NCBI RefSeq assembly: GCF_933775445.1
Contig: NC_065877.1
Span: 20,894,001 to 20,958,000 of the forward strand
Source: Argentina anserina
Lineage: Eukaryota; Streptophyta; Magnoliopsida; Rosales; Rosaceae
Length of the DNA: 64,000 bases
Reading direction: 5' to 3'
The position numbers and the translations under genes were made by a program. The notes below the pieces were generated by a model, which was given only the letters and a program-made list of their open reading frames with translations, was not told the DNA's origin and did no database searches. Below, one piece after another: positions 44,922 to 56,402 of the stretch; the stretch's first letter is position 1, and each line of letters starts with the position of its first letter.

Positions 44922-47900
44922 CTAAACAGCAACGGGAGTGGGAACTGCAGGAGCAACCCGGTTCTCTACTGGGATTTCTGTGAATTCTGAAAGGATTGCC
45001 CGGAATTCATCACCTGTCATTGTTTCCTTCTCAAGAAGGACCTCCACTATCTTGTCCATGGCTTCACGGTTGTTTCTTATGTGGCTCAATGCAATCTCAT
45101 ATGCTTCATCAGATAATCTCTTAATGGCGGAATCAATGTCTTCAGCAAGTTTTTCTGACATTGAGTTCCTCGCCATCATTCTCATTATGACATCACCACT
45201 CTGAGCTGAATCCATCAATGACCAAGGGCCAATGTCAGACATTCCAAATGTGGTTACCATCTGCAATAATGTCAATAAATCTCAGTTCAATTGATTTTAA
45301 TACGTTCAATAAGCTTAAGACAGGGTACTCTTGAACCAATTAACTATGGAACTGCAGTAGAAAAAGAATGAAAACTGCTGGAAAATTGTACTGGGGTAAC
45401 CACATAATTAAGCTGTGAATTCCAAAATTTTGCCCTCAACAAGTATAAGAATGTAATAGGAAAATAAAAAGAATCCACATATTAAGAATGAATGAAATCA
45501 GAGCCATAGAGTTCATTTCATAACCAAATCCCAATGATATGAGGAAGAGAAAGGCGGGAAAGTAAGGATCATAATATTTCACTATTTCAACTGTATAAAT
45601 TCGTATGAGCAAATTAGTTAAGGTGGATATGATGGTTACCTGTTTGGCTAAACCAGTAATCTGCTGCAAATCACCAGCTGCACCTGTTGTCACCTCAGGC
45701 TCACCAAAGATCACTTCCTCTGCAGCTCTACCACCAAGCCCACCAACAATTCTTGCAAAAAGTTGCTGCTTGGAGATCAAGGTCGGATCATCTGCAGGAA
45801 TGAACCATGTAAGACCACGAGCTTGACCACGTGGAACTAGGGTCACTTTCTGAACGGCATCGTGCCCTGGAGTCAGTGTCCTGTATTGAAGAGAAAATGG
45901 AACAATGGGCGGTTATTAACATTCCTTGACACGTGAGACTTAATAAAGCTTCATCAGCACAAGAGAAGAAAAAGAAAATGGAAGAAAGCATGAGTGCGCA
46001 GCTATATAACCGAGTTTACCAGGAACTTGAGTATTATTGTTAAAATTCTATATAACCAAAAGAACCATAAAATTGGCTACACTTTATAGGCAGCAAATCT
46101 ATTTTTTTATTCAACTTTATCAGCTAACATTTGATAACAGTGCATTTACCTGTGAAGGTTTATATTTTAATTGAATGTTTTTACTTTTTAGGCTCACTAG
46201 CTGAGTGATGGTCAGAATGAGTTCAACTTAAAAATACCAAATATGTTGAAAACTATAATGCAATTAGTAACAATACAGAAAACTATATAAATTAATGAAC
46301 AATATAGTAATAAGACGACTCACAAACAAAACAAGTGTTGTATTGCAGAGAAAGAATTAAACAAAAAAAAAAGACTAGTATAACGAATGACCATGGTTTG
46401 ATAAAAGCTACCACATACAGAATTCTTGAACTGAAAAATTCAAAAACTACAATATGACTTACCCACAGATGGCGTGCCCTACTTCATGGTACGCTACCAG
46501 ACTTTTGCTCTTTCCATCTGTCATTACTGTTCCTTCCATTCCAGCCACTATTCTATCAATTGAGTCATCAATCTCTTTAGATGAAATTGCTGTCTTCCCA
46601 CGCCGACCAGCCAATATGGCTGCTTCATTTAGGAGGTTGGCAAGATCTGCTCCACTAAACCCAGGTGTTCTCATAGCTACCACATCAAGGGAAACATTTC
46701 CCTCAAACTTTTTATTGTTAGCATGAACCTTCAAGATATCTGTTCTGCCACGTACATCTGGAACATCAACCATCACTTGCCTGTCAAACCGACCAGGCCT
46801 CAACAAGGCAGAGTCGAGAATATCTGCCCTGTTAGTTGCTGCAACCACAATAATTCCAGTGTTACCCTCAAAACCATCCATTTCTGTCAAAAGCTGATTA
46901 AGGGTCTGCTCTCTTTCATCATTGCCTCCACCGATTCCAGTTCCTCTTTGCCGTCCAACAGCATCAATTTCATCAACAAATACAATGCAAGGTGCGTTTT
47001 CCTTGGCCTTCTTAAAAAGATCACGGACTCTGGAAGCACCAACACCAACAAACATTTCAACAAACTCAGAACCTGAGATAGAGAAAAAAGGAACACCAGC
47101 TTCGCCAGCAATTGCCTTTGCTAGCAGAGTCTTTCCAGTTCCTGGAGGGCCGACAAGAAGAACCCCTTTAGGAATGCGAGCTCCAACAGCAGTGAATCTC
47201 TCAGGCTTCTTTAAGAACTCCACCACCTCCACAAAATCTTGCTTGGCTTCGTCCACCCCAGCAACATCATCAAATGTAACTCCGGTGTTTGGTTCCATTT
47301 GAAACTTGGCTTTGGACTGACCAAATGAGAGGGGAAACCCAGGTCCGCCAGGACCGCCCATGCCTCCACCTGAACGCCTTGAGAGTAAGAACAGGCCCCC
47401 AATTAAAATCAGAGGGAAAGCTAAATTTCCAATTAGGTTAAATAATAGGTTGCCCGAGTCTTCTTGAGCATTATGTGCTGCAAAATCGATGTTCTTTTCC
47501 CTGAACTTTTGAAGGAGCTCTTGGCTTAGTCCAGGGAGTTGCACACGAACTCGCTGCAACCGGTTGCCTAACTCAGGGGAGACAGCCTCAACGATAGCTA
47601 TGGTTCCGTTCTCAAATAGATCAACTTTTGTCACCCTGTCCTTGTCTAGATACTCCAAGAACCTAGAATAAGACATTCGTGAAGAAGAGGGCCCTTGATC
47701 GTCGGCCTTAGCACTAGCTGCTCCAAGTAAAGCAGGTACTCCAAGCATTTTTAGAAAACCTCTTCTTCCTTCATGTTGTTTCTGGTCTAATGATGCCTTT
47801 ACAAGAACTGCTTTAGTTTCCTTTGACAAGGATGGAAGAGTTGAAGAGTGGAAGAGGGGTCTTCCACAGAATTCCTTGCTCAAACTTGGCTTAGTACAAT

Positions 47901-47946
47901 GGGTAGATAAACCATTCCCCACAAGGCAAGCTGATGATGCTGCCAT
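44922..47946 (-). CDS. FTSH2: Chloroplast thylakoid protease FTSH2 (VAR2 type)
   Basis: Three coding exons: 47946-46463, 45880-45640 and 45260-44922, giving 687 residues (Arabidopsis FTSH2 is about 695). Residues 1-80 carry a Ser-rich transit peptide and a thylakoid signal with twin Arg (RRGFLKMLG) and an AKA cleavage site. A transmembrane segment lies near 167-190. The AAA module has Walker A GPPGTGKT (266-273), Walker B IVFVDEID (321-328) and the second region of homology [20 protein letters not shown]. The zinc protease site is HEVGH (487-491), split from TLTPGHD by intron 1. It is a type B subunit (FTSH2/FTSH8) of the heterohexamer that degrades damaged photosystem II D1 protein. All catalytic residues are intact. 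The FTSH2 against FTSH8 choice is inferred. Confidence 0.94.
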
Positions 47947-48733
47947 CTGTTGGTATAACAGAAAAAAAAAACACTTAGTATAAAATATATAAACGCATGA
48001 ATGAGAAACAAGATACATGAGCTGAAATTTAGTGCTAGACTGCAAATCAGTGAAATCACACACGACCCGAACCTAATCTTGGGATGTGTCTGAAGAACAG
48101 TTTAGGTCAAATAACAGATTAATTTTTCAACAGCTGATCAACCTAATCTTGGGATGTGTCTGATACTGTAATAAGGACTTTATACGAAACACCACATCAA
48201 AGCATTACTAAAGTCGAAACCAAAGAAACTCAACACTTACTCAAAATGAATGAACACTCAATCATCAAGATCCAATCCATATCACCATACTAAAGCAGAA
48301 AAAGGACACATTCAACTAATTATTTTAAGCATTTCATCCCAAGTAATGGTAGTTATAGTAATTTCAACCGAGAGTGAAACAAATATCGTAAAAATCCATA
48401 ACAGGACTGTGTTCGATGCTAGATATTTCTGTTTCAACAGACATCATAAGAAAATTGCATACAACAGCTTAACTAAAACCATGATTTAGCTCTCTTCAAT
48501 TTAAAATACCACCCAGTGAATGCAATACTCACATTCAATCCAAACCCACTAGCACCCATCTGAATTCGCAACCCTCCATAAACCAATATCAAAAGAAACA
48601 TGAAAACACACAGACCCAGAACCAGCTAGGCGAGCTCCTCATACTAAAATGAAACAGAACAACTATAAACAAACAAACCCATTACAGATAGCAGCTAATA
48701 ACAACTAATGGAAGAGTAAAAGAAAGTTAGTAC
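47947..48733 (-). other. 5' UTR intron of FTSH2
   Basis: A GTACTAAC donor (48733) follows a CT-rich 5' UTR stretch (about 48734-48850). The acceptor CCAACAG directly precedes the ATG at 47946. The 787-bp span has no coding sequence. Leader introns of this kind often enhance expression in plants; that role here is inference. Confidence 0.6.
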
Positions 48734-49427
48734 CTTGAAAAATGGTGAAGATTTTAGAGAAGCCGGGAGGTGAAGAGGTCTGTGAAAGAAACTAAATTTG
48801 AAGAAGAAAGACAAAGGGTGTGGGAGTTTTAAATGGAGTGGATGTGGTTTCGGAAAGGCGTACGTGGCTTGATGTGAGTGGTTGTTTCGGGTCCTTTTCA
48901 CCTCTTTAGATTTTTTGTGTGGAAATTTCATTTTTCGGTCAGATGACTGATATATTAGTTTTCAGAATTTTTTTTTCTTTTTTGTGTCGACTGTATTAGT
49001 GGTTGGGGATCCTGAGAAGGCACGTCATCAAAGTTTCATAATATCAATGTTCCATATAGAGATTGGCTAGTTCGATCTAGAGAAAGATTAGGTAAAGATG
49101 AAAGTGAAAATAGTGTAAGCATCACATTTAGTACATACGAATTAGTTAAAGACTAGACCTAAATTTTTGTGATCTCAAATAGATTAATAGTAGTATGAAT
49201 GGTAAGATATGTAGTTTCATATTTACGAATTAGGGCTCTACTATTAAAGCATCATAAAGAAAACCATTGAGCGTTATGAAAACTCTCGATCGAACTCGGG
49301 TTTGATTCGTAAATTTTTTTATTATACTTAAGCATTTCACAATAGCCGAAAGATGAAGTCTAAGACTTATCGAAAAGGAGAAGGAATACACTGTAATTAA
49401 TATTATGAGTCCACTTCTGGCATTTGC

Positions 49428-52400
49428 TGTAATAACCCTAATTTTTAAAACACTATTAGTTTGATTTAAATTCTATTAAAATTGCTAATTTTAATTAGAA
49501 TGAATGTGTTTGGTTGCGACGTTATGAAACGAGAAACGGAAACGTTCTCAGAACGTTTAATTAGAAAAACGTTACGTTTCCGCAACGTATATATAGACTT
49601 TTATTCCGTTGCTCGGCTGAGAAAACTTCATTCACGAAAGTTGTAGGGCTCATCGATACGAGTTCGTGGATATGTGACGCGTTCTAATCGGACGATGTAT
49701 ATAAAAGTTATTAACGATAGAAGTTTCTTTCCGATTTAGAAAGGGGTATAAAAGGAAATTATTCAGAATAGGGTTTCCATTTTCAGAAACCCTATTCTCT
49801 CTCTCCCTCACCCCCGCGCCTCCCTCGAGCTCTCTCTCCTCTTTCGAGCTCTCTCTCCCTCCGAACTACCTCGTCGGCGATCGTGCCCTCCAGCCCTCCG
49901 TGTGCCGCACCGCCGTGACCAGAAGGATCGCGCGATCATCCTCCCCAACCCCCGAGCTTGCGACGTGCTAGCTCGCCACCGAGACCTCCTTCCCTCTCCC
50001 CGAGCTTCCCTCTGCTTCGCACGACGATCTCCGCCTCCAAGCCGTCGTTTCCCTCACCGCCGGTCCCTGGAGCATCGCACGGCCCTCCTTATCGGCCCCG
50101 AGGTCGACACGCCCAAGCACGCAGCGCCGGAGCTCCACCAACGACGCCAAGATCCTGCGATTCCACCGACGACTTCTTGAGCTCTCCGGCGACGATCCGA
50201 CAATCCAAGGGTCTGATTGAGGTGAGGGTTAGTGTAGATTGATTGTGTAATTGGATTGTTGTTGTTTTTGGTTCGATTTGTGGCGATCGGAGGAGGGAGT
50301 GGATGTGTTGAACACCGCCGCTTTAAGCGGCGCGTGTAGGAGCGTGAGGCAGTGTGGAGGTGGCCTTGGGCCGTGCAGGGTGGAGGGGGAAGAGAAGGGA
50401 GAGGAATAGGGCGGCGGTGGCATGCTACGCGCTGGCTTTAGGCTCAGCGCGTGTGCCTCACGCGCTGCCACAGTGAGTGGCGCGTGAGCGCCACGCGCGG
50501 CCTGCCAAAGGTGGCGCGTGCACCCCACGCGCCGCCACGTGCGGCGGCGTGAACAGTGATTCCGAGAAGGGTAATATTGTAATTTATGTTTACGTACGGT
50601 AAATGTAAAAAGGTGAATTACATTCGGTAAATGTAAATTTTATTTACATTCGGTAAATGTAAATTTGAATTACTTTCAATAAAGATAAAAAGTAATTTTG
50701 GAAGGGTAATACGGTAATTAGTATTTACTGAAACAGTACGTACTTTTGAATAGTAAGTATACGTACAGAAAATACGTAAACAGTATGTACTCGTACAACG
50801 ATACGTATTGGTTATGTATTTGTACATTAATACATGAATAGCACTGTGAATAGTAAGCGTGAATAGTAACAGTAACTGTGAATAGTAACAGTAACTGTGA
50901 ATAGTAACAGTAACTGTGAATAGTAACAGTAACTGTGAATAGTAACAGTAAACAGTACCACTAAACAGAAAATTCGTAAAACCGAAAATTGCTGAACAGT
51001 AACCGGTTATTACTGTTTCGGCATTTAAAGGTTTACGAAACGTTTCTAAATTCTTTTCTTATCTTTTCAAGGTGATCTATAAAGCAAGGAAAGGAATTAT
51101 CTTCGGAAATTGTGGAATTACGCTCGACTCGATAAAGTGAGTAAAATCTCACATATTTACGAATCTACCCTTGCGGTGATTCCAAGATTTTTGCAAGAGT
51201 TTTAAATATTGAAATACGACATGTATACAATATAATGGATTATATATATATTGTATAAATGGTAATAAGTACATATATATATATAATTTGCTATAATATA
51301 TACTGTTATGAATTCATTTGAAATAGGTCATTTCGATGACGAGCATGTGATTTTAATATGTATTCATTTGTTAAACGTTTTGTCTTCGGACGTGTTTATA
51401 ATTATGACATGTATATGATATAGTGGATTATATATATGTATTGTATATATGGTAAATAAATACATATATATATATATAGTTTGCTATATAATATACTGTT
51501 ATGATTTTATTGTGATGATGTCATGTTGATGACAAGATTTTATCGAGCATGTGATTTTTGGTACAATATGATGTGTGATTATTGCATGTGATTTTAACAT
51601 GGAGATTGTTAAAATGTGATTTGTCTTCGGACTTGATTTTTGGTACAATATGATGTGAGATTATTGTACGTGTTTGGCAAGTCGGAACCTAGCCTTTGGC
51701 CGGGCAAAAGTTACGATACAGTTAGAGCTCTAGTCTGTCAGCCTTAGTACTGCATGTGAGGTAACGGGTGGTTATCTTCTCATGGGTACTCAAATTGTTT
51801 TGGATGTTGGGTAGCGGGTGGCTATCCAATATCGGCGATGTATTACGAGAGGGGTAACAGATGTGTACCAGCGTTCTTGGTACCCGTAATATAAATGCAT
51901 TTGGGTAACCAGAAGGGTTACTTAATTTCTCATGAGCGTCTTATTTCATATTTCTTTGGGACGACCAGATGGGCCGTCCATTGACTCATGAGTGCATTTA
52001 TATTTGATGATTCGTGATCTTTCGTATATATTGATATGCGATTATATTTTCATTTTACTTATACGAGCTATAAGCTTACCGGGTTTGTGTTTATAATCCC
52101 GGTGCACCAATCTGATGGTGTAGGGGATAATTCCGCAGGTGTTGATTAGTGGAGATTGAGTGACAACTCCGGAGGCTCGAAGTCGTTCGAATCCTACTTG
52201 TGGTGAGGTTTTTAACGTGGATTTGTGTGTGAGAATTGGTGTGGTTTTATTTGTGAGATTTGTGAGTGATCGTGAAGATTATTACATTTCCATTTTATGT
52301 ATGGATTATAAATTTGGTTTGTAATAATTGGTTTGTCTGAGTTGTATTGAGAATTCAGAATTGATCCGATGTGACATTTTAAATGATTTCGATTTCATTG

Positions 52401-52467
52401 AGATTATTTGGTGTATAACGACTTTAAAATTTTGAGTTTTTAAACTCGAAATTTTGGGGTCGTCACA
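49428..52467 (+). mobile_element. Solo LTR, 3.04 kb, long and GC-rich in its leader
   Basis: Begins TGTAATAACCC and ends GGTCGTCACA (TG...CA). It is flanked by a perfect 5-bp duplication TTTGC (49423-49427 and 52468-52472). No internal retroelement sequence remains, so it is a solo LTR left by recombination between the two LTRs of a full element. TATAAAAGG at 49747 followed by a CT-rich leader looks like its promoter. From 49800 to 50560 the sequence becomes strikingly GC-rich, with repeated GGCGCGTG/CACGCGCC motifs and open frames of 60-99 codons that I do not believe are genes. LTRs this long are known from some gypsy lineages; the lineage is not determined. Confidence 0.85.
50859..50951 (+). 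repeat. 19-bp tandem repeat, about five copies
   Basis: Unit GTGAATAGTAACAGTAACT, near-perfect, inside the solo LTR. No spacers, so not CRISPR-like. Confidence 0.95.
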
Positions 52468-52472
52468 TTTGC

Positions 52473-53046
52473 TTAAGAGAAAATATATATATATATTCAA
52501 TTAGAACTGGATAATTTCCATGGTGTCAAAACATGTTTTTGCTTAATTTGTCTGGTTATCAAGAGCTTTGCGTGTAAGTTTTTGCTGCTAGCTTCGGTAG
52601 CTTGCTGCTTTGATAGGCACCATCGCTTGGACTTTGGAAAGGTGACAAATTCAGTTCCGACTTCAAGTTTCGAACATCCATTTGGATTCATACTCGACTT
52701 TGATGGAATCAATTAATCAAACTGTCAATTTTGTGTTATTTAGGACAATAATAAACTATACAAAGGGACTGAGAGACACATTAATCCCTACAAGCTTCAT
52801 TTAAATGCAAACTAATGGAGTTTTGGTTTGTATCTTCCCCTACTTCCAAGTTCGATGTCTTGAAATCATGAAATACATAGATGTAATTAGTATCAAGAAT
52901 CTCAAAAGTTCGCAGTAAATCCCAGACTGGAAGTTTCATTCTCTTTATTACCTACTTAGGGTAACCATCATGGTCATCAGCTCATAGGATACAGATAACA
53001 TCACTCGATCAATTCAACAACAAACCTTGGTTTCCTTTGTGATTGA
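52473..53046. other. Intergenic between solo LTR and RING gene
   Basis: A minus-strand frame at 52497-52712 has protein-like composition but no recognised motif or splice partner. I see no supported gene. Confidence 0.4.
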
Positions 53047-54161
53047 TCAGTCACTTATCCCGAACCTACAGACCGGGCAGCGACCATTGCTCTTAACCCA
53101 AGGAACAATGCATTCCTCATGGAACATGTGGTTACACGGGGTGAGCATAACCTCTTGTTTAGGCTCAAAGTCTTCCAAGCAGATAGCACAACTCTTACCA
53201 TTATCATTTCTTTCTTTGTCAATGTCTTGAACAATAGTGCCTCTATAATACAAGTTGACAGTAGGCGATATTCTCCTCAGAGGATTGTATATCTCCTTCC
53301 TCAGCTTCTGCAATGCCCTCTTTTGTTCATTATGGGTCAACTTGGAGTCGGCTTCCTGTCTAGGAGCTGCCGGAGTCCATTGGTTGCTGAGGATCTGTCT
53401 AGTCCTTGGATCGTTGAGGAGCACTGCATGAACTCTGGAACCTAGTGGCGCTAGTGAGCTGCAAGAGGGGAAGACAAAAATATGACCATTCTAGTGATTC
53501 TACATGTACATGCTGATCATCAATATATTTTACCCATTATGCACTCAGTTGTCATGTATCGATTAATAGCTGTTCAACATGCGTTAATTAATTAGTAGAG
53601 AAGATGGTATACATATATATATAGTAAAGCAGTTATCGATTATTCATTAACATAGTTTTTGGGGTGTGTGTTCTTATCAAACTAGGCAACGAAGTTATTC
53701 CAAATTAAACTATGTATGAACAGCTCGTTGCACATATTTACATGCATATAAACACAGCACTAATTAGCTTTACCGATGAACGTACAAGAGATAAAATTAT
53801 GACAAGTTGTACACAATTCTTGTGTGTTGGTGACAGTCTAACACCACTTGTACGTGTTCTCGATCTTCAGTGTTGATTCAATGATCGAGCAGTCCTCCAA
53901 GTATTAGTAATTCTGGATAATTAATTACCAAGTTCTGCGTATATAATCAAGTCTTTGCAATTTTGCTATTAGTACGTTACTAATCAAGAATTTGCATTCT
54001 AGAAATTTGAATGATACGTGAAGGCGAAGAGTTAGGAGGATATAGTTTACGTACCCTGCAAAGCCAGGAAGTTGTGCTGCTTCTCTCGCTCCCTCATATG
54101 GCCGCCTTGTTCTGGTAACCTGGTGAACATCATTGTAAGCAATAAACCAAACATGTCGTAT

Positions 54162-54209
<48 letters not shown>

Positions 54210-54463
54210 CTTACACGGGTGACTTGGATGGTGTTTGACAGGGGCCGATCAGGGTACTCGAAATGCCATTGATCATTAACATCATCAGCATCATCAGTTG
54301 AAAAGAAGTCGTCAAATGGACTTAGCTGGTTAAGGGGAGAAGAAAGGGAAGGTGGTGGAGGAGAAGTGAAATAGTACTCATACGTAGGTGGAGGAGAGTA
54401 CGCATATCCGGGATTATAATTAGCTGTTGCCGAAGTGTTAGAGTTGGTTCTTCTGCTCGTCAT
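53047..54463 (-). CDS. RING-H2 E3 ubiquitin ligase
   Basis: Three exons: 54463-54215, 54119-54055 and 53458-53047, phases 0 and 2, giving 241 residues. The N-terminal third is disordered, rich in Pro, Ser, Tyr and Asp. Residues 84-200 contain a basic stretch (VTRTRRPYEG) and LRKEIYNPLRRISP. The RING-H2 finger is near the C-terminus: CAIC, then 14 residues to CNHMFH, EEC, and 10 residues to CPVC, an intact C3H2C3 zinc set. Such proteins pair E2 enzymes with substrates for ubiquitination; the substrate is unknown. No transmembrane segment is seen, suggesting a soluble protein. Intron 1 holds a (GA)20 microsatellite close to the donor. Reading through that intron creates a false longer ORF with a Leu-Ser repeat. 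Confidence 0.88.
54165..54205. repeat. (GA)20 microsatellite in intron 1 of the RING gene
   Basis: Uninterrupted GA run about 10 bp inside the donor site. Confidence 0.96.
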
Positions 54464-56402
54464 GTCTTCGTTTATTGAATCCGTCGAACTATGGTTACCT
54501 CCCTAGCAATGCAATGCCTGTGGTTTTGGGAATGTTAAGACTTTATAGCTTTATTCCTTCCTCTAGCTACAAAAATTTTCAGCCATTGTTCTATGGATAC
54601 ATATGTACTTCTCCAATTTTTTTTTTCCCTTTCATATATGCTCTACACTTTCTCATTGTGAAACAAAGCGGTGAATATGTGATGTTTCTCCATCCGCTAG
54701 CTAGATTCTTTGGCAAATGGACTGAGTGAAACATCCACTGAAACATCCACTGAAACATCCATTAATTTTACGGAAAGGTAGGAATCGATGGATTCGATGC
54801 GTGAACAACTACCATCGGCAAATTAGCAGACATTCATATTTTGTTGGTAAAACTCTAGAATGTAGAAGGTTGGGATGATCGAGCTGAACACGAAGGCAAT
54901 TAACATGTAGGTCAGACCTGCTTTGAAGACTTAATTCGATCATAGTTTAGAGAGAAGACTATATATGGTGAAGGATGGCCTTTCCATGATTAGTTTAGAT
55001 GGATTATTGAGCTGGTTGCTGTTGAGCAGGCAAGTCTCTAAAGCCCTCATGGATGACTGCTCTAATTCTCTACTAAAACTCTAACAGAAATAAGAGAGAA
55101 GAGAGAAGCAAGATTAGAAGATTAAGGTATACATATATACACGCATATAAATTAGGAACAAAATACGTGTAAAAGTTTTACTACGTTGAGATTGCAGTTC
55201 TGCTTTTCTCTGGAACTTTCAAGTTGAGTGCTTTGAACTTTATTCCCGGAGTGGCACCAAAATCTTTTCCGAGGCATTTTTGCTTTTGCTAACTTCACTA
55301 GGGTTCATTCCCTTTGATTGAAAAACCAGACGGTATCTGAAATGCCAAACCTTTCATGGACAACAGACAGCAATCGCAGCATAATAGCATATAGTTTCAA
55401 ACGCGATATGTTAGAAAAGAGGAAAGTGACCAAGACTGAACTACCATTGAAGTTTCAGATTCTCATTTCTGTCCTCAACTCTTAATCATATCATGCTGGT
55501 GGTGAGTTTGGTGAGAGCAACAAAATTGAAAAAAATTGTGATAAAAGAGTTTATATATAGAGCTGACTGGAAAGTTCAAACTCAGCAATGCCAGCAAGAA
55601 ACAGATCCAAAGCCAGATTGCAATCAATCATCTATGGTACTCCAACTTCAGACTCACCAAACTTTGTCCTTCGAAACTTTGGTCCCAGGCATCAATCCAC
55701 TCTGTATTTTTTCCACCAATTCAGACATCTCCAGTTTCGTGTAAGGGCAACGTCAATAGAAGACACCAATGTTCTAGGGTGACATTAAATGGATTAAAAG
55801 TTGGAATAACAGTGAGTATGTAGTCAATTTCAAGGGGCATTTCCGATAAAAGCACTAAAAACTTGAAGTATGTTGCCATAATTACTCGCAACAAATCAAT
55901 ATTAGCATCAACTTCCAACCACGTTAATGCAATATAAGCAACTCATTCAAGCCCGCGGAATGTTACAGAAAAGCTAGTGATCGCATCCTTCACAGCAAAT
56001 CAATATTAGTATCAACCTCCAACCATGTTAATGCAATATAAGCAACTCATTCACGAGTTTCGGGTAAGTAGCAATGAATATCATCCTTCCCAAACCCACA
56101 TCTGTTTACTGTTTAATCTTAATTTTCAAAGTATACGCATCGAGAAATAATTAAAAAATTGATAATGTGAAAGACCAAAAGTAATTACCAGGTAAATCAG
56201 AAAAGTATCAGTTTCCAATCTTTCCGAACACCAAGTCTATGATTTTACAACCATCTCTACAGTTAAAGCTCACCGATGTATGAAGTTGCTTCCATATAAT
56301 TTCTTTTGCACATGGAGTCGTCTACCACTTCTGCACAATTGCTGATACCGCATTGCCAAAGTTTTGGTTGCTGATATATAAATGCTGACAAATGCTCAGA
56401 TG
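54464..56402. other. Intergenic between RING and Mpv17-like genes
   Basis: No supported gene. Contains ACATCCACTGAA repeated three times at 54730-54762 and a 58-bp tandem duplication at 55892-56053. Confidence 0.5.
55892..56053. repeat. Direct repeat of 58 bp, period 104
   Basis: The segment starting CAAATCAATATTAGCATCAA at 55892 recurs at 55996 with three visible differences. Confidence 0.85.

Noticed and set aside
49902..50528. Open frames of 60-99 codons in the GC-rich block, rich in Arg, Pro and Ser
   Set aside because: High GC content lowers stop frequency. They lie inside a solo LTR and show no domain.
50859..50951. Possible CRISPR-like array
   Set aside because: 19-bp units are contiguous without spacers, in a plant nuclear LTR; it is a minisatellite.
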